Below are positions 8,002 to 17,198 of a stretch of DNA of 61,916 nucleotides, one piece after another. The stretch spans positions 1 through 61,916 of the forward strand of contig JBHIVA010000007.1 of NCBI GenBank assembly GCA_042138015.1, given 5' to 3'. This stretch comes from TH1177 sp042138015. GTDB lineage: Archaea > Thermoproteota > Nitrososphaeria > Nitrososphaerales > Nitrososphaeraceae. Numbering within the stretch: the stretch's first letter is position 1; each line of letters opens with the position of its first letter. A program made the translations under genes and the position numbers. The notes under the pieces are model-generated. The model was not told the DNA's origin, ran no database searches, and saw only the letters and a list, made by a program, of their open reading frames with translations.

Positions 8002-8787
8002 TTGAATAAAAAACTAACGCTGATAAAGTTAGGAGGATCAGTTATTACTAATAAAAATAAACCGCTAAGTGCTGATAAAAATGCCATTAAAAGATTAGTA
8101 GATATAATATCTAAAAAAAAAATACCGCTTATAATAATACATGGAGGTGGATCTTTTGGACATTATTGGTCAGTCAAATTCGATATGCATACGAAACCAG
8201 AAAAATATAGTCCAAAGGGTATTTCGATCGTTCATTCATCAATGCTAGACCTCAACAAGATAGTAACTGAAATATTATCATCGAAGAATCTCTTTCCTTA
8301 TAGTATATCTCCTCTTTCTCTTTTACTAGGGAGTAGACCTTTTACTAGAAAAATAAGGGAACTTAAAACAATGACAGAGCATAACATCATCCCCGTTACT
8401 TTTGGTGATGTAGTTCATATAAATGATAATAAATATTCTATTATTTCAGGAGATGTTCTTGTTACTATCTTAAGTAATATTTTAAAGCCTTCAAAGGTAA
8501 TTTTTACTACAAATGTGGATGGTGTATTTAATAATCTTGATGAAAAAAAAATTATAAGAGAAATAGATGTATCTAGTTTTAATATAAATGATAAGAGTAT
8601 AAACACTAGTGCTGTTTATGGTGTCGATGATGTTACTGGAGGAATGAAAAGAAAGTTAAAAGAAGCGGTAAGGATTGCTAATCAAGGAACAGATGTAGTT
8701 TTTATAAACGGATTATATCCTACCAATCTAGAGAATGTATTGACTAAGAAAAAATTTAAAGGTACAATTTTTAAAGCCAAGAACTGA
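8002..8787 (+). CDS. ipk: Isopentenyl phosphate kinase
   Basis: Amino-acid-kinase-fold enzyme (261 aa) that converts isopentenyl phosphate to isopentenyl diphosphate, the marker enzyme of the modified archaeal mevalonate pathway. It shows TLIKLGGSVITNK at the N-terminus, IIIHGGGSFGHYW near 49-61 (the His of GHYW is the substrate-phosphate ligand that distinguishes IPK), FGDVV and SGDVL in the middle, TTNVDGVF, and DDVTGGMKRKLKEA. The TTG at 8002 is the first in-frame start that leaves the LGGS motif at normal distance. It lies in the same transcription unit as mvk and fni. Confidence 0.95.
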   Translation: MNKKLTLIKLGGSVITNKNKPLSADKNAIKRLVDIISKKKIPLIIIHGGGSFGHYWSVKFDMHTKPEKYSPKGISIVHSSMLDLNKIVTEILSSKNLFPYSISPLSLLLGSRPFTRKIRELKTMTEHNIIPVTFGDVVHINDNKYSIISGDVLVTILSNILKPSKVIFTTNVDGVFNNLDEKKIIREIDVSSFNINDKSINTSAVYGVDDVTGGMKRKLKEAVRIANQGTDVVFINGLYPTNLENVLTKKKFKGTIFKAKN

Positions 8788-8798
8788 GTTATGGATAT

Positions 8799-9884
8799 AT
8801 GTCTGATATCAAAGATGAGATTAAAATCATTATGCAACGTAAGAAAGACGGGATAGATATCCCTCTTTCTAAGAATGTTCAATCAAAATTTTCCTCTAAT
8901 TATCTGGAGTATGTTAAACTAATACATAATGCGCTACCAGAGATTAATTTTGAGGACATAAATTTATCAACAATATTTCTTAATCATAAATTTGGATCTC
9001 CAATTATAATTGATTCAATGACAGGAGGCACGCCTGAAGCCTCAAAAATTAACTCTCGATTAGGAAAAATAGCAGAAAAATATGATTTGGGCATGGGATT
9101 AGGAAGTCAACGAGCAGGCTTGAAAAGTCAGTCTTTGGCAGAGACTTACTCGATTGCGAGAAAAAATGCACCTTCTGCATTTTTAATAGCTAATATCGGA
9201 GGAGCTCAGCTTTCTGAAGGACTTAATCTAAACCTAATTCTTAATATAATTTCAATGATAGAAGCTAATGCATTAGTCATTCATCTCAATCCCTTACAAG
9301 AATTAGTTCAACCAGAAGGGGAACCCAAATACAAAGGTGTTTACAACAAAATAGTTGAATTAAAAGAGAAGATTGATGTACCAATCATTGTAAAAGAGGT
9401 TGGTTCGGGGATTTCCAGAGAAGTAGCTGTAATTTTGGAGAAAGCAAAGATAGATTCTATAAATATTGCAGGTTCAGGAGGGACTAGCTGGGCAGGAGTG
9501 GAAGGTATAAGAGCAGGATATTTGAAAAATTCCGTAAAAGAACATTTGGGAGAATTGTTTTGGGATTGGGGGATACCTACTGCTCAAAGCTTGATAGAGG
9601 TACAAAGTTCTGTAAATATACCTGTTATTGCATCTGGTGGAATCAGAAACGGACTGGAAATTGCTAAATGCTTAGTTTTAGGGGCAAGTATGTGCGCTTT
9701 AGCATATCCCTTCCTAAAAGCTGCTTCCGACTCAGAAGATTCCTTAGTTAAATTTGTTGATCTACTTCTTACAGAAATTAAGAGTGTAATGTTCCTTACT
9801 GGTACATCAAATATCTCTCAATTACCAGCGTTAAGGTATATATTAACAGGAGAATTAGCAGATAGGGTTAACAAAAATGAATGA
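8799..9884 (+). CDS. fni: Type 2 isopentenyl-diphosphate delta-isomerase
   Basis: FMN-dependent enzyme (361 aa) that interconverts isopentenyl and dimethylallyl diphosphate. Key segments are IIIDSMTGGTPEASKIN (near 70-86), GLGSQRAG, FLIANIGGAQL, and HLNPLQELVQPEGEP (substrate/Mg-binding Gln-Glu region). FMN-phosphate loops follow: AGSGGTSWAGVEG and ASGGIRNGLEIAKCLVLGA. Length and motif order are normal for the archaeal family. It ends 8 bases inside the following prenyl synthase gene, in the usual archaeal order ipk-fni-prenyl synthase. Confidence 0.95.
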   Translation: MSDIKDEIKIIMQRKKDGIDIPLSKNVQSKFSSNYLEYVKLIHNALPEINFEDINLSTIFLNHKFGSPIIIDSMTGGTPEASKINSRLGKIAEKYDLGMGLGSQRAGLKSQSLAETYSIARKNAPSAFLIANIGGAQLSEGLNLNLILNIISMIEANALVIHLNPLQELVQPEGEPKYKGVYNKIVELKEKIDVPIIVKEVGSGISREVAVILEKAKIDSINIAGSGGTSWAGVEGIRAGYLKNSVKEHLGELFWDWGIPTAQSLIEVQSSVNIPVIASGGIRNGLEIAKCLVLGASMCALAYPFLKAASDSEDSLVKFVDLLLTEIKSVMFLTGTSNISQLPALRYILTGELADRVNKNE

Positions 9885-10878
9885 TGAAACAAAAAAAGAA
9901 ATAGAATCGCATATTATTACAGTTAACGATTTTATTTCTTCATCATTGGTAGGAAAACCTATAGAACTATATCAAGCCTCTTCTCATTACATTCAAAGTG
10001 GTGGAAAACGTCTTCGACCAATAATGACAATAAAATCATGTGAAATGTTTGGTGGTACAAAGATAGACGCTCTCCCTGCTGCATCAGCAGTAGAATTTAT
10101 TCATAATTTTTCTTTAGTTCATGATGATATCATGGATAATGATGATTTTAGACATGGTATTTCAACCGTTCATAAGCACTTTGGTTTGCCTTTGGCAATA
10201 CTATCAGGAGACATACTATTCTCCAAGGCTTTTCAAATTTTATCATACAACAGTAACGACTCATTAACAAAAGATTCTTTAGTTAAAATGTTGAGAAGAT
10301 TGTCTACGGCTTGTATAGAGATATGTGAAGGACAAGCACAGGACATGCATTTAAGTAAACTAAACTCTTTTCCAACTGAAGAGGAGTATATTAAAATGGT
10401 TTCTAAAAAAACCGCAGCTCTTTTTGAGGTATCTTGTTCTCTTGGTGTTCTATCCTCACAGGACGCTTTAGAAAATGACGTTCAAAATTTAGCTCTATTT
10501 GGAAAGAATTCAGGAATAGCTTTTCAACTTATAGATGATTTGATTGGTATAAAAGGAGATTCTAAGCACATAGGTAAAACAGTTGGAAATGATGTGAGAG
10601 AAGGAAAAAAAACTTTTCCAATTCTTTTATCCATTAAAAATGTTGAATCAACTAAAAGAGAAAAAATCTTAAAAGTTTTTGGGAATAAATGTTCTAATCC
10701 AACTGATGTTGAGGAAGCGGTAAATATAATTTCTTCTCTTCAAATAGAAAAAACTGTAAGAGATGTAGCGATGAAATATGTAGAAAGAGCAATTGATTCG
10801 ATTTCCAATTATAAGGAATCTCATTCTAAAAAGATGTTATTAGAAGTTTTATTTTTTATTGTAAATAGGAGCAAGTAG
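9877..10878 (+). CDS. idsA: Short-chain polyprenyl (geranylgeranyl/farnesyl) diphosphate synthase
   Basis: Trans-prenyltransferase of 333 aa building C15-C20 prenyl diphosphates for ether lipids. It shows GGKRLRPIM, the first Asp-rich motif HDDIMDNDDFRHG (near 87-99) and the second motif FQLIDDLIGIKGD (near 216-228). In the second motif the fifth position is Gly instead of Asp, as in several archaeal GGPP synthases. GNDVREGKKTFPI follows. Residues upstream of the first motif (AVEFIHNFSLVH) lack a bulky aromatic at the position that would block chain growth to C15, favouring C20, though this is only a tentative reading. It overlaps fni by 8 bases and is followed directly by gltX. Confidence 0.92.
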   Translation: MNDETKKEIESHIITVNDFISSSLVGKPIELYQASSHYIQSGGKRLRPIMTIKSCEMFGGTKIDALPAASAVEFIHNFSLVHDDIMDNDDFRHGISTVHKHFGLPLAILSGDILFSKAFQILSYNSNDSLTKDSLVKMLRRLSTACIEICEGQAQDMHLSKLNSFPTEEEYIKMVSKKTAALFEVSCSLGVLSSQDALENDVQNLALFGKNSGIAFQLIDDLIGIKGDSKHIGKTVGNDVREGKKTFPILLSIKNVESTKREKILKVFGNKCSNPTDVEEAVNIISSLQIEKTVRDVAMKYVERAIDSISNYKESHSKKMLLEVLFFIVNRSK

Positions 10879-10879
10879 A

Positions 10880-12607
10880 TTGGAATTAGATGATGAAACT
10901 TTAAACAAAATAAAATTAATCATTTTAAAAAATTCAATAGATTATGAACAAGCACGGATTGACAATGTGTTATCAAAATTAATCGCTTTAAAACCCGATT
11001 TAAGAAAAGATATCAAAAATACCATTCCATTTTTGAAAAATGAAATTGATAAAATCAACGCTTTAAATAAAGAAGATAAAATAGAAATATTAAAAAATCT
11101 CGATCCCAATTATGGGATTATTAAAATCAATAAACGTAATAAAGACAAATTCACCTTACCCCCATTAATAAATGCAAAAATTGGAGAAGTAGTAACGAGA
11201 TTCCCTCCAGAGCCTAATGGTTATCCCCATATAGGACATGCTAAGGCAGCAATAATAGATGAAGAATATGCTAAACATTACGATGGGAAATTTATATTGA
11301 GATTTGATGATACTAATCCACTCAATGAAAAGATAGAATATTATGACGCTATATTAGAAGACATTAATTGGTTAAAAATCAAACCCGACATTGTAAAAAA
11401 TACTTCAGACGACATTAATTTGTTATATAGATATGGACAAGAATTAATCAGGGCTAACGGTGCTTATATTTGTACATGTACATCTGAAACTATTCATAAA
11501 TTAAGATCTTCAGGAATTGAATGTGAATGTAGAATGAATTCAACTAATTTATTCGAGAATATGGATAAATTTTTTAATGGATATTTTCATAAAAATGAGG
11601 CAATCATCCGATTCCGTGGAAACATGAAGAGTTATAACACAGCAATTAGAGATCCTACTCTTTTTAGAATAATAGATGGTGAACATCCAAAATTAGGAAG
11701 TAAAAATACAATTTGGCCTACATATGATTTTGCTGCTCCAATTGAAGATAGTTTAGATGGTGTAACACATGCTTTGCGAACAAAAGAATATGAATTGAGA
11801 AATGAATTATATAGAGCAATATTAAAGACTCTCAATTTACGGGTTCCAGAGGTGCTGGAGTTCTCTAGATTGGAACTTCAAGGAATGCCAATTTCCAAGA
11901 GAAAAATAAAACCGCTAATCATTGATAACCATGTTAAGTCATGGGATGATCCTAGACTACCCACTTTACAAGCATTTAAAAGAAGGGGATTTACTCCTGA
12001 AGCTATTAGGAAATTTGTATTATCATTGGGATTAACATTATCAGAAACAAAACCCTCGATTGAAATTCTTGAATCATTTAACAGAAAGGAAATTGATAAA
12101 GAATCAATAAGACTCTTTTTTGTTAGAAATCCCTTCAGAATAACTTTAGAAAATCCAACATTTCAAGAAGTTTTAATACAGAATCATCCATCTCTGGAAA
12201 TGGGTAGAAGAAAGATAGTTGTTAAAGACACTATATATATTTCCTCTGAAGATGCAAGGAAACTAACAAGAGGGTCAGAATTACGTTTAATTGAATTGTT
12301 TAATATTATTATTAATAAGATTGATTTTGAAAAAAGAGAATTAAAATGTGAAATTACTAATAATTCATTAAATAAAGATATTCCAAAGATTCAGTGGGTT
12401 TCACATGAGAATTTCGTTGAATATAAAATAATTAAACCTCGAGCTTTATTTATCAATGAAGTTTTTAATTCTAAGAGTCTTGAAATAATTTCGGGATACG
12501 CGGAATCTTTTGTGTCTACTTTGATAGTTAATACGATGGTTCAATTTATAAGGGAAGGATTCTGTAGAATAGATAATAGCAATACATCGATATTCGCCCA
12601 TAAATAG
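10880..12607 (+). CDS. gltX: Glutamyl-tRNA synthetase
   Basis: Archaeal-type class I GluRS of 575 aa. The N-terminal 100 residues are the archaeal/eukaryotic helical extension. The ATP motif PPEPNGYPHIGHAKAA is near 109-124, the DDTNPLNEK segment follows, and the KMSKS-like loop is PISKRK (near 336-341). The C-terminal half is the all-beta anticodon domain of the GlnRS-like type. Archaeal GluRS is generally non-discriminating and also charges tRNA-Gln, which an amidotransferase then converts; that partner is not in this window. The TTG start at 10880 is one base after the prenyl synthase stop. Confidence 0.95.
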   Translation: MELDDETLNKIKLIILKNSIDYEQARIDNVLSKLIALKPDLRKDIKNTIPFLKNEIDKINALNKEDKIEILKNLDPNYGIIKINKRNKDKFTLPPLINAKIGEVVTRFPPEPNGYPHIGHAKAAIIDEEYAKHYDGKFILRFDDTNPLNEKIEYYDAILEDINWLKIKPDIVKNTSDDINLLYRYGQELIRANGAYICTCTSETIHKLRSSGIECECRMNSTNLFENMDKFFNGYFHKNEAIIRFRGNMKSYNTAIRDPTLFRIIDGEHPKLGSKNTIWPTYDFAAPIEDSLDGVTHALRTKEYELRNELYRAILKTLNLRVPEVLEFSRLELQGMPISKRKIKPLIIDNHVKSWDDPRLPTLQAFKRRGFTPEAIRKFVLSLGLTLSETKPSIEILESFNRKEIDKESIRLFFVRNPFRITLENPTFQEVLIQNHPSLEMGRRKIVVKDTIYISSEDARKLTRGSELRLIELFNIIINKIDFEKRELKCEITNNSLNKDIPKIQWVSHENFVEYKIIKPRALFINEVFNSKSLEIISGYAESFVSTLIVNTMVQFIREGFCRIDNSNTSIFAHK

Positions 12608-12615
12608 GTGAAAAA

Positions 12616-13500
12616 ATGAAGGTAGCTAGAATAAATCATAAGGAATTTGGAGAAACATATGGATTAATTTCACCTGATACTAATAAGGTAATTACTAAGA
12701 TCGAAATACAAGAACAGACTGGAATCCCTATTCCTCAAAACATAAAGGAATTTCTATTTGGAAATTGGATCAAAGAAGTAAAAAAATATGAAGAAAAACT
12801 GAACTTCTCTTTGAATATTCGAAAAGTAGAATTACTTGCGCCTTTATCTAATCCTAATAAGATCATTTGTTTAGCATTTAATTATCATGATCACGCAAAA
12901 GATGCAGGATTAACACCATCACAAGAACCTGTTATATTTCTTAAACCCAGGACTGCTCTAAATAGTCCATTTAATGATATTCTGTGTCCTGCTAACGTTC
13001 AAAGATTGGATTATGAGGCTGAAATTGCCGTTGTGATCGGTTCTATTACTAAAAAAATCCATGAAATACAAGCAATGGATTCCGTCTTTGGATATATGAT
13101 ATTTCATGATGTATCAGCTAGAGACATACAATTTAAAGATAAACAATTTACCAGAGGAAAAAGTATTGATACTTTTGCTCCATGCGGTCCTTGGATTACA
13201 ACTAAAGAGGAAATTGACGATCCTCAGAATTTAAGAATAATTACAAAGGTTAATGAGGAAATTAGACAGAATTCTTCAAGCAGTAAAATGGTAATACCAA
13301 TTAGTAAAATTATATCTAGTTTGAGTCAATTAATAACTCTTGAACCTGGCGATATAATATCCACTGGTACCCCTGCTGGTGTTGCAATGTCTATGAATGA
13401 CCCTAGATATCTTAAACATGGTGACATAGTAGAAATAAATATAGAGAAATTAGGAACAATAAAAAATAAGATTAATTTTATAGAGAAAGTCACTCTATAA
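12616..13500 (+). CDS. Fumarylacetoacetate hydrolase family protein
   Basis: A 294-aa protein of the FAH superfamily (Mg-dependent C-C hydrolases, decarboxylases and isomerases). It has a small N-terminal domain, then IICLAFNYHDHAKDAG (near 92-107) and IFLKPRTALNSP. The metal-binding stretch LDYEAEIAVVIG (near 136-147) supplies Glu ligands, and FHDVSARDIQFKD, KSIDTFAPCGPWITT and ISTGTPAGV follow, all standard. The substrate is not predictable; acylpyruvate or oxaloacetate are common for such small members. It is the last gene of the rpoN block, 8 bases after gltX, and its stop overlaps the convergent coiled-coil ORF at 13495. Confidence 0.9.
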   Translation: MKVARINHKEFGETYGLISPDTNKVITKIEIQEQTGIPIPQNIKEFLFGNWIKEVKKYEEKLNFSLNIRKVELLAPLSNPNKIICLAFNYHDHAKDAGLTPSQEPVIFLKPRTALNSPFNDILCPANVQRLDYEAEIAVVIGSITKKIHEIQAMDSVFGYMIFHDVSARDIQFKDKQFTRGKSIDTFAPCGPWITTKEEIDDPQNLRIITKVNEEIRQNSSSSKMVIPISKIISSLSQLITLEPGDIISTGTPAGVAMSMNDPRYLKHGDIVEINIEKLGTIKNKINFIEKVTL

Positions 13501-13797
13501 TATATTACTACGCTCATATTTTTCAACTAGTCTATTTAATTTAATAACTTTTGATTCCAGTTCCCTTGAATAATATTCGAAGGATTTAGCTAGTTTTCCC
13601 CTCACATTAGATAATTGAATTGACGTATTCAAAACATCTAAACAAGATTCAATCGATCTATCCGTTGCAAATGTATTCATCTTAATTCTAAAAAGTTCAA
13701 TTAGTTTTTTTTGCTCATTTTTTTGTTCATTTATAGAATTTACTACATCCTGATTTACCTCAGAATTTAGATCTTTATTATTTGACCAAGTTATCAT
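13495..13797 (-). CDS. Small helical protein of unknown function
   Basis: A 100-aa ORF read from the ATG at 13797 (MITWSNNKD...). An upstream in-frame ATG at 13848 would add 17 residues but would run into the promoter side of the flavin reductase gene. The composition is polar and helical, rich in Lys, Glu, Asn and Leu, with heptad-like spacing (LIELFRIKMNTF, LNTSIQLSNVRGKL, ESKVIKLNRLVEKYE), suggesting a short coiled coil. No motif is recognised. It overlaps the FAH stop by 6 bases (convergent) and diverges from the reductase. It may be a lineage-specific protein resembling thaumarchaeal helical proteins of unknown role. Confidence 0.5.
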   Translation of the reverse strand: MITWSNNKDLNSEVNQDVVNSINEQKNEQKKLIELFRIKMNTFATDRSIESCLDVLNTSIQLSNVRGKLAKSFEYYSRELESKVIKLNRLVEKYERSNIL

Positions 13798-13898
13798 TGC
13801 ATTTATATTGATAGAAAATAATATTTTTGTTTTGGAAATTAAAGGCATATCTCAGAAGAACACATAAATACTACAAGAGGATATTCACGATAGTATTT

Positions 13899-14741
13899 AT
13901 GGTAGTTGAAAACAAAGCAACAATATCATATATTAGAATTTTAAAAGAAGATCTTTCTATTATACGTGTAAAACCAAATGATGGTACAATCCCGGATTTC
14001 AAAGCAGGTCAATTTGTAACTCTTGCTCATATAAACCCGGATGAAGGAAAAATAGTTCGAAGAGCATATTCTATAGCATCTCCGCCTGAGCAAAAAAAAT
14101 ATTTTGAATTACTTATACGATGGGTAAGGAAACCACTTCCAGGAAGATTAACAACTCAGATATTTAATAAAAAAGAAGGTGAAGAAATTAGCTGGATAAG
14201 ACCAACTGGAGCGTTTACGATAAGTGATAAAATGCATGATGGTTCGCCCGATAATAGGAGACTTGTCTTAATAGGGGGAGGAACTGGACTTGCGCCATTT
14301 ATATCATATACACTCCATCTCAAGTCTATCAATAGTAAAAGAGAGATAGTTGTCTTACATGGGGCTAGTTATGTAGATGAGCTAAGTTATAGAGAATTAT
14401 TAACCGATCTTGAAGAAGAGAGTTTAGATAAAGGAAAAGATAACTGGAATTTTAGATATCGTGCAAGTATAAGCCGACCTCAAGAATCGTTCAATAGATC
14501 ATGGGGAGGACAAAAAGGCAGAGTAGAATCATTTCTAAGACCTGAACCAGGATCTGATAAATCTCCTCTTGAAGATTTAGTAGGTGAAAAGATAACTCCT
14601 GAAAATACATCATTTTATGTCTGTGGTTGGCAAGGAACAGTTGATGGTGTTCTTGACTTTCTTGTTCCGAAGGGATTTGTAACTGAGAGAAATAAAAGAC
14701 CTGATGGAAATTATGATATAAAGTTTGAATCTTATGGATAA
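13899..14741 (+). CDS. fpr: Ferredoxin-NADP reductase family flavoprotein
   Basis: A 280-aa FAD/NAD(P)-binding reductase. The FAD domain contains FKAGQFVTLAHI and the signature RRAYSIASPP (RxYS-type, binds FAD). The NAD(P) domain shows LVLIGGGTGLAPFISY and HGASYVDELSY, and the C-terminus has YVCGWQGTVDGVLDFL. The likely role is electron transfer between ferredoxin and NADP in the cytoplasm. The start ATG 13899 was chosen over an upstream in-frame ATG (13827), whose 24 extra residues are strongly basic and not typical of the family. Followed after 26 bases by a small unknown gene. Confidence 0.9.
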   Translation: MVVENKATISYIRILKEDLSIIRVKPNDGTIPDFKAGQFVTLAHINPDEGKIVRRAYSIASPPEQKKYFELLIRWVRKPLPGRLTTQIFNKKEGEEISWIRPTGAFTISDKMHDGSPDNRRLVLIGGGTGLAPFISYTLHLKSINSKREIVVLHGASYVDELSYRELLTDLEEESLDKGKDNWNFRYRASISRPQESFNRSWGGQKGRVESFLRPEPGSDKSPLEDLVGEKITPENTSFYVCGWQGTVDGVLDFLVPKGFVTERNKRPDGNYDIKFESYG

Positions 14742-14767
14742 TTTTTTGATACAGGTTTAAATTAAAA

Positions 14768-15097
14768 ATGATATTTGAATATGAACAATTTGATTCAGTT
14801 AATGATCTGTTATTATATATAGCTTCAATCGCTCCATATATGAAGCAACTATTACCAATTACAAGTTACAGAGGTTATTTGTTTTCATTACTACCAATAT
14901 CCCAATTTTCTACAGACCACCTGATGATGGTCTACACTACTGAAGAAATTAACGGATATCTATTAGAATTTGATCTGTCATCTAAAACATATAAGAATGT
15001 TCAAATGGTTGATAGGGCAGACAAAAACTATTTTGTAATTGTAAAACCAAGAACTGCAACTCTAGCAGATAAAGCAATTGACAATTTAAAAGACTAA
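14768..15097 (+). CDS. Small protein of unknown function
   Basis: A 109-aa protein not recognised. The N-terminal half is hydrophobic in patches (LLLYIASIAPYMKQLLP, GYLFSLLPISQF) but has no convincing transmembrane helix. The C-terminal half looks like a small alpha/beta fold (TEEINGYLLEFDLSS, NYFVIVKPRTATLAD). It lies 26 bases downstream of the flavin reductase on the same strand, so it is probably co-transcribed and may be a partner of it. A run of T residues directly after the stop (15098-15108) looks like an archaeal terminator. Confidence 0.6.
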   Translation: MIFEYEQFDSVNDLLLYIASIAPYMKQLLPITSYRGYLFSLLPISQFSTDHLMMVYTTEEINGYLLEFDLSSKTYKNVQMVDRADKNYFVIVKPRTATLADKAIDNLKD

Positions 15098-15108
15098 TTT
15101 TTTTGTTT
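15098..15108 (+). terminator. Oligo-T terminator
   Basis: The run tttttttgttt begins one base after the stop codon of the 109-aa gene. Archaeal transcription often ends at such T tracts without a hairpin. Confidence 0.45.
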
Positions 15109-15538
15109 ATATTTCTAAAGCGCATTAGTGGTATTATTTATTAAGCAACGATTTTTAAAGCTATGAGTCTTTATCCTGCTAAATCATTTTAATATTTATT
15201 GTCATTTGGTGGATAATGCTTAAATTTAAAAAATATTGAAAAATCTTCTAAAATCCTTTCAGTAAAGAAATGTTGGCTTATTTTAATATTTCATATTAGT
15301 TAGGAGTGTAGATATCAAGATGGAACTTTTAACTAATCTAAATCTCACCATGTTTTCCACCCATTAAATGAACTATTTTCCAGTAATAATATCTACCCTT
15401 TTCTATTATTATACAAAATATAAGTAAAAAAATATTTGCTGGATTTTTCTGTGTAATATTGCGGAACTTAGAATTTAATGTTGATATTTTATCTAGTATT
15501 TTTAAAAGATATATAAAAAGACCTAATAGATCTAGTAA
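15109..15538. other. Gene-free interval
   Basis: About 430 bases of AT-rich DNA between the T tract and the convergent radical SAM gene. I see no ORF with coding character, no tRNA and no clear repeat. Several T-rich stretches near 15400-15460 could serve as terminators for either side. Confidence 0.5.
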
Positions 15539-17116
15539 TTATAATTTTGGAGGAACTTGTGCTGTTACAGAACGATCTCTAGAATATTTTGCCACAATAT
15601 CTTCTGGTAATTTTCCACCAAAAATATCTTTAGATAATCCCCTAAGATATCTCATTATTGCCCATGTCCCAACTTTAATTAACCCTGCCATAAATACTTT
15701 CATAGGAGGACCATAAGACTTATTCCTTATAATTATAGGGATAATATCATTGATAACTCGTAAATTATTCTGCCAACATTTCCAGAATAAAGTAAATTGT
15801 GCTTCATTAAGATTACCGAAATGCATAGAGTTCTTCTCAGAAAAATCTTGGTATAGCAATGGAGCAACCAAACCTCTCATTTTCATCTGTTTGAAATCTT
15901 CTATCAGATCTATCGTGTATTGTGTTTCATCTGGTGTTTCATCCGGCCACCCAATTATTAATGTTAATGCAGGAAACCAATGATTATCATTCAAGATTTT
16001 ACATCCTTTTCTTACAACTGCTCCCCATTCTTCAGGTTGGAAAGGTTTTGTTTTTACCCCTAAATGTTTTTTTACCATTCTAGGAGCAACAGTTTCAACC
16101 CCTAGATTGGTGGCTAGCCATCTCCCACTAGATTCCATGTCATTAATATGTGAAAGATGTTTGATTAAGTCTGGGGAAGAGGAAACAGCAGAAAGAGTCA
16201 TATGAGTAGTACCAACGAAGTTAGCACCCACCGATTTAAGTCCTTTCCATAAATCTATGATAGCATCGGAATTAGGGATAAAATCTTTATTGTCGCATCC
16301 ATACAATAACATTTCATCTGACTGAAGCCAAATGGAATCGAATCCATAATCTAGATTAATTTTAGCTTCATCTTGTAATCTATTGAGTGGAATATCTTTT
16401 TTAGAACGTTTATTTACATCGCAAAAGTCGCATCCTCGTCCGCATCCCCTCATTGCTTCTATAAGAGAGTTGATTGTTGGTCCCTTTATCCTAGGAATGT
16501 TATCTATATTACGAACGAATGTGTGTAATAATTCAGGTGCCTCTCCGCTTTCTAGATCATGAAAAAGATCTAAAGCGAGCTCATCAGCTTCACCAATCAC
16601 CACTGTATCTATTCCATGTATTTTCATTCTATCTGGTTTTGCCAATTCCCAAGCTCCATTTCCACCTACTACCACCTTGAAATTATATTTCTTTTTCAAT
16701 TGAATTATAGATGCACACATTTTTTTGAATTTCATTGCTACATATGATAACTTTTCCGGAGACATAGTTGTGGTGACAGGTGCCATACCTAGTGGATCCA
16801 TGACGTTAATACCAAGAACTTTAGTCTCCGGGCCTACACATTTGTTCAAAAGATCAGGATGTGAAAGAAATATATCATCACGATTATATTCTTGTAATAA
16901 TGCACTCTCTATACGTCGTAAACCACATTGAGCAACCTTAACCTCCCCGGTATTTCTATCTGTTTCAACTGTAGGACAAAAAAGTTTATCGAAAACAAAC
17001 TCAGGAACCAATTCATACGGTCCGCAAGCTATGAAACCATAAAGAAAATTTCCTCTATAATTAGTCATTAAACTTCTATCAGCAGTTAACACAATTCGTT
17101 TGCCAGAAAAGGTCAA
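15539..17116 (-). CDS. B12-binding domain radical SAM protein, possible GDGT ring synthase
   Basis: A 525-aa protein with an N-terminal cobalamin-binding-like Rossmann domain (LGINVMDPLGMAP near 101-113; VVVGGNGAWELA and VVIGEADELALD near 148-184) and a radical SAM core with cysteines 225, 229 and 232 (CGRGCDFC). An unusually conserved DMESSGRWLATNLGVETVAPRMV segment and a C-terminal domain follow. The N-terminal opening with ADRSLMTNYRGN and CGLRRIESALL recalls the GrsA/GrsB proteins that install cyclopentane rings in archaeal tetraether lipids. This assignment is my inference from recall of the family, not an alignment. Other B12 radical SAM methylases or tetraether synthase (Tes) are alternatives. 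Thaumarchaea make highly cyclised crenarchaeol, so a Grs homologue is expected. Confidence 0.8.
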   Translation of the reverse strand: MTFSGKRIVLTADRSLMTNYRGNFLYGFIACGPYELVPEFVFDKLFCPTVETDRNTGEVKVAQCGLRRIESALLQEYNRDDIFLSHPDLLNKCVGPETKVLGINVMDPLGMAPVTTTMSPEKLSYVAMKFKKMCASIIQLKKKYNFKVVVGGNGAWELAKPDRMKIHGIDTVVIGEADELALDLFHDLESGEAPELLHTFVRNIDNIPRIKGPTINSLIEAMRGCGRGCDFCDVNKRSKKDIPLNRLQDEAKINLDYGFDSIWLQSDEMLLYGCDNKDFIPNSDAIIDLWKGLKSVGANFVGTTHMTLSAVSSSPDLIKHLSHINDMESSGRWLATNLGVETVAPRMVKKHLGVKTKPFQPEEWGAVVRKGCKILNDNHWFPALTLIIGWPDETPDETQYTIDLIEDFKQMKMRGLVAPLLYQDFSEKNSMHFGNLNEAQFTLFWKCWQNNLRVINDIIPIIIRNKSYGPPMKVFMAGLIKVGTWAIMRYLRGLSKDIFGGKLPEDIVAKYSRDRSVTAQVPPKL

Positions 17117-17198
17117 TACAACAGCCTCTTAAAACATGCAATAGGAATCATATATAAATTTATTATCATAAACTTACGAGTATATGCTGTAGGATCTT

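Noticed and set aside
13827..13898. Extended start for the flavin reductase adding 24 residues
   Set aside because: The extra residues are strongly basic and unlike the family; ATG 13899 begins the conserved part and leaves room for the divergent promoter.
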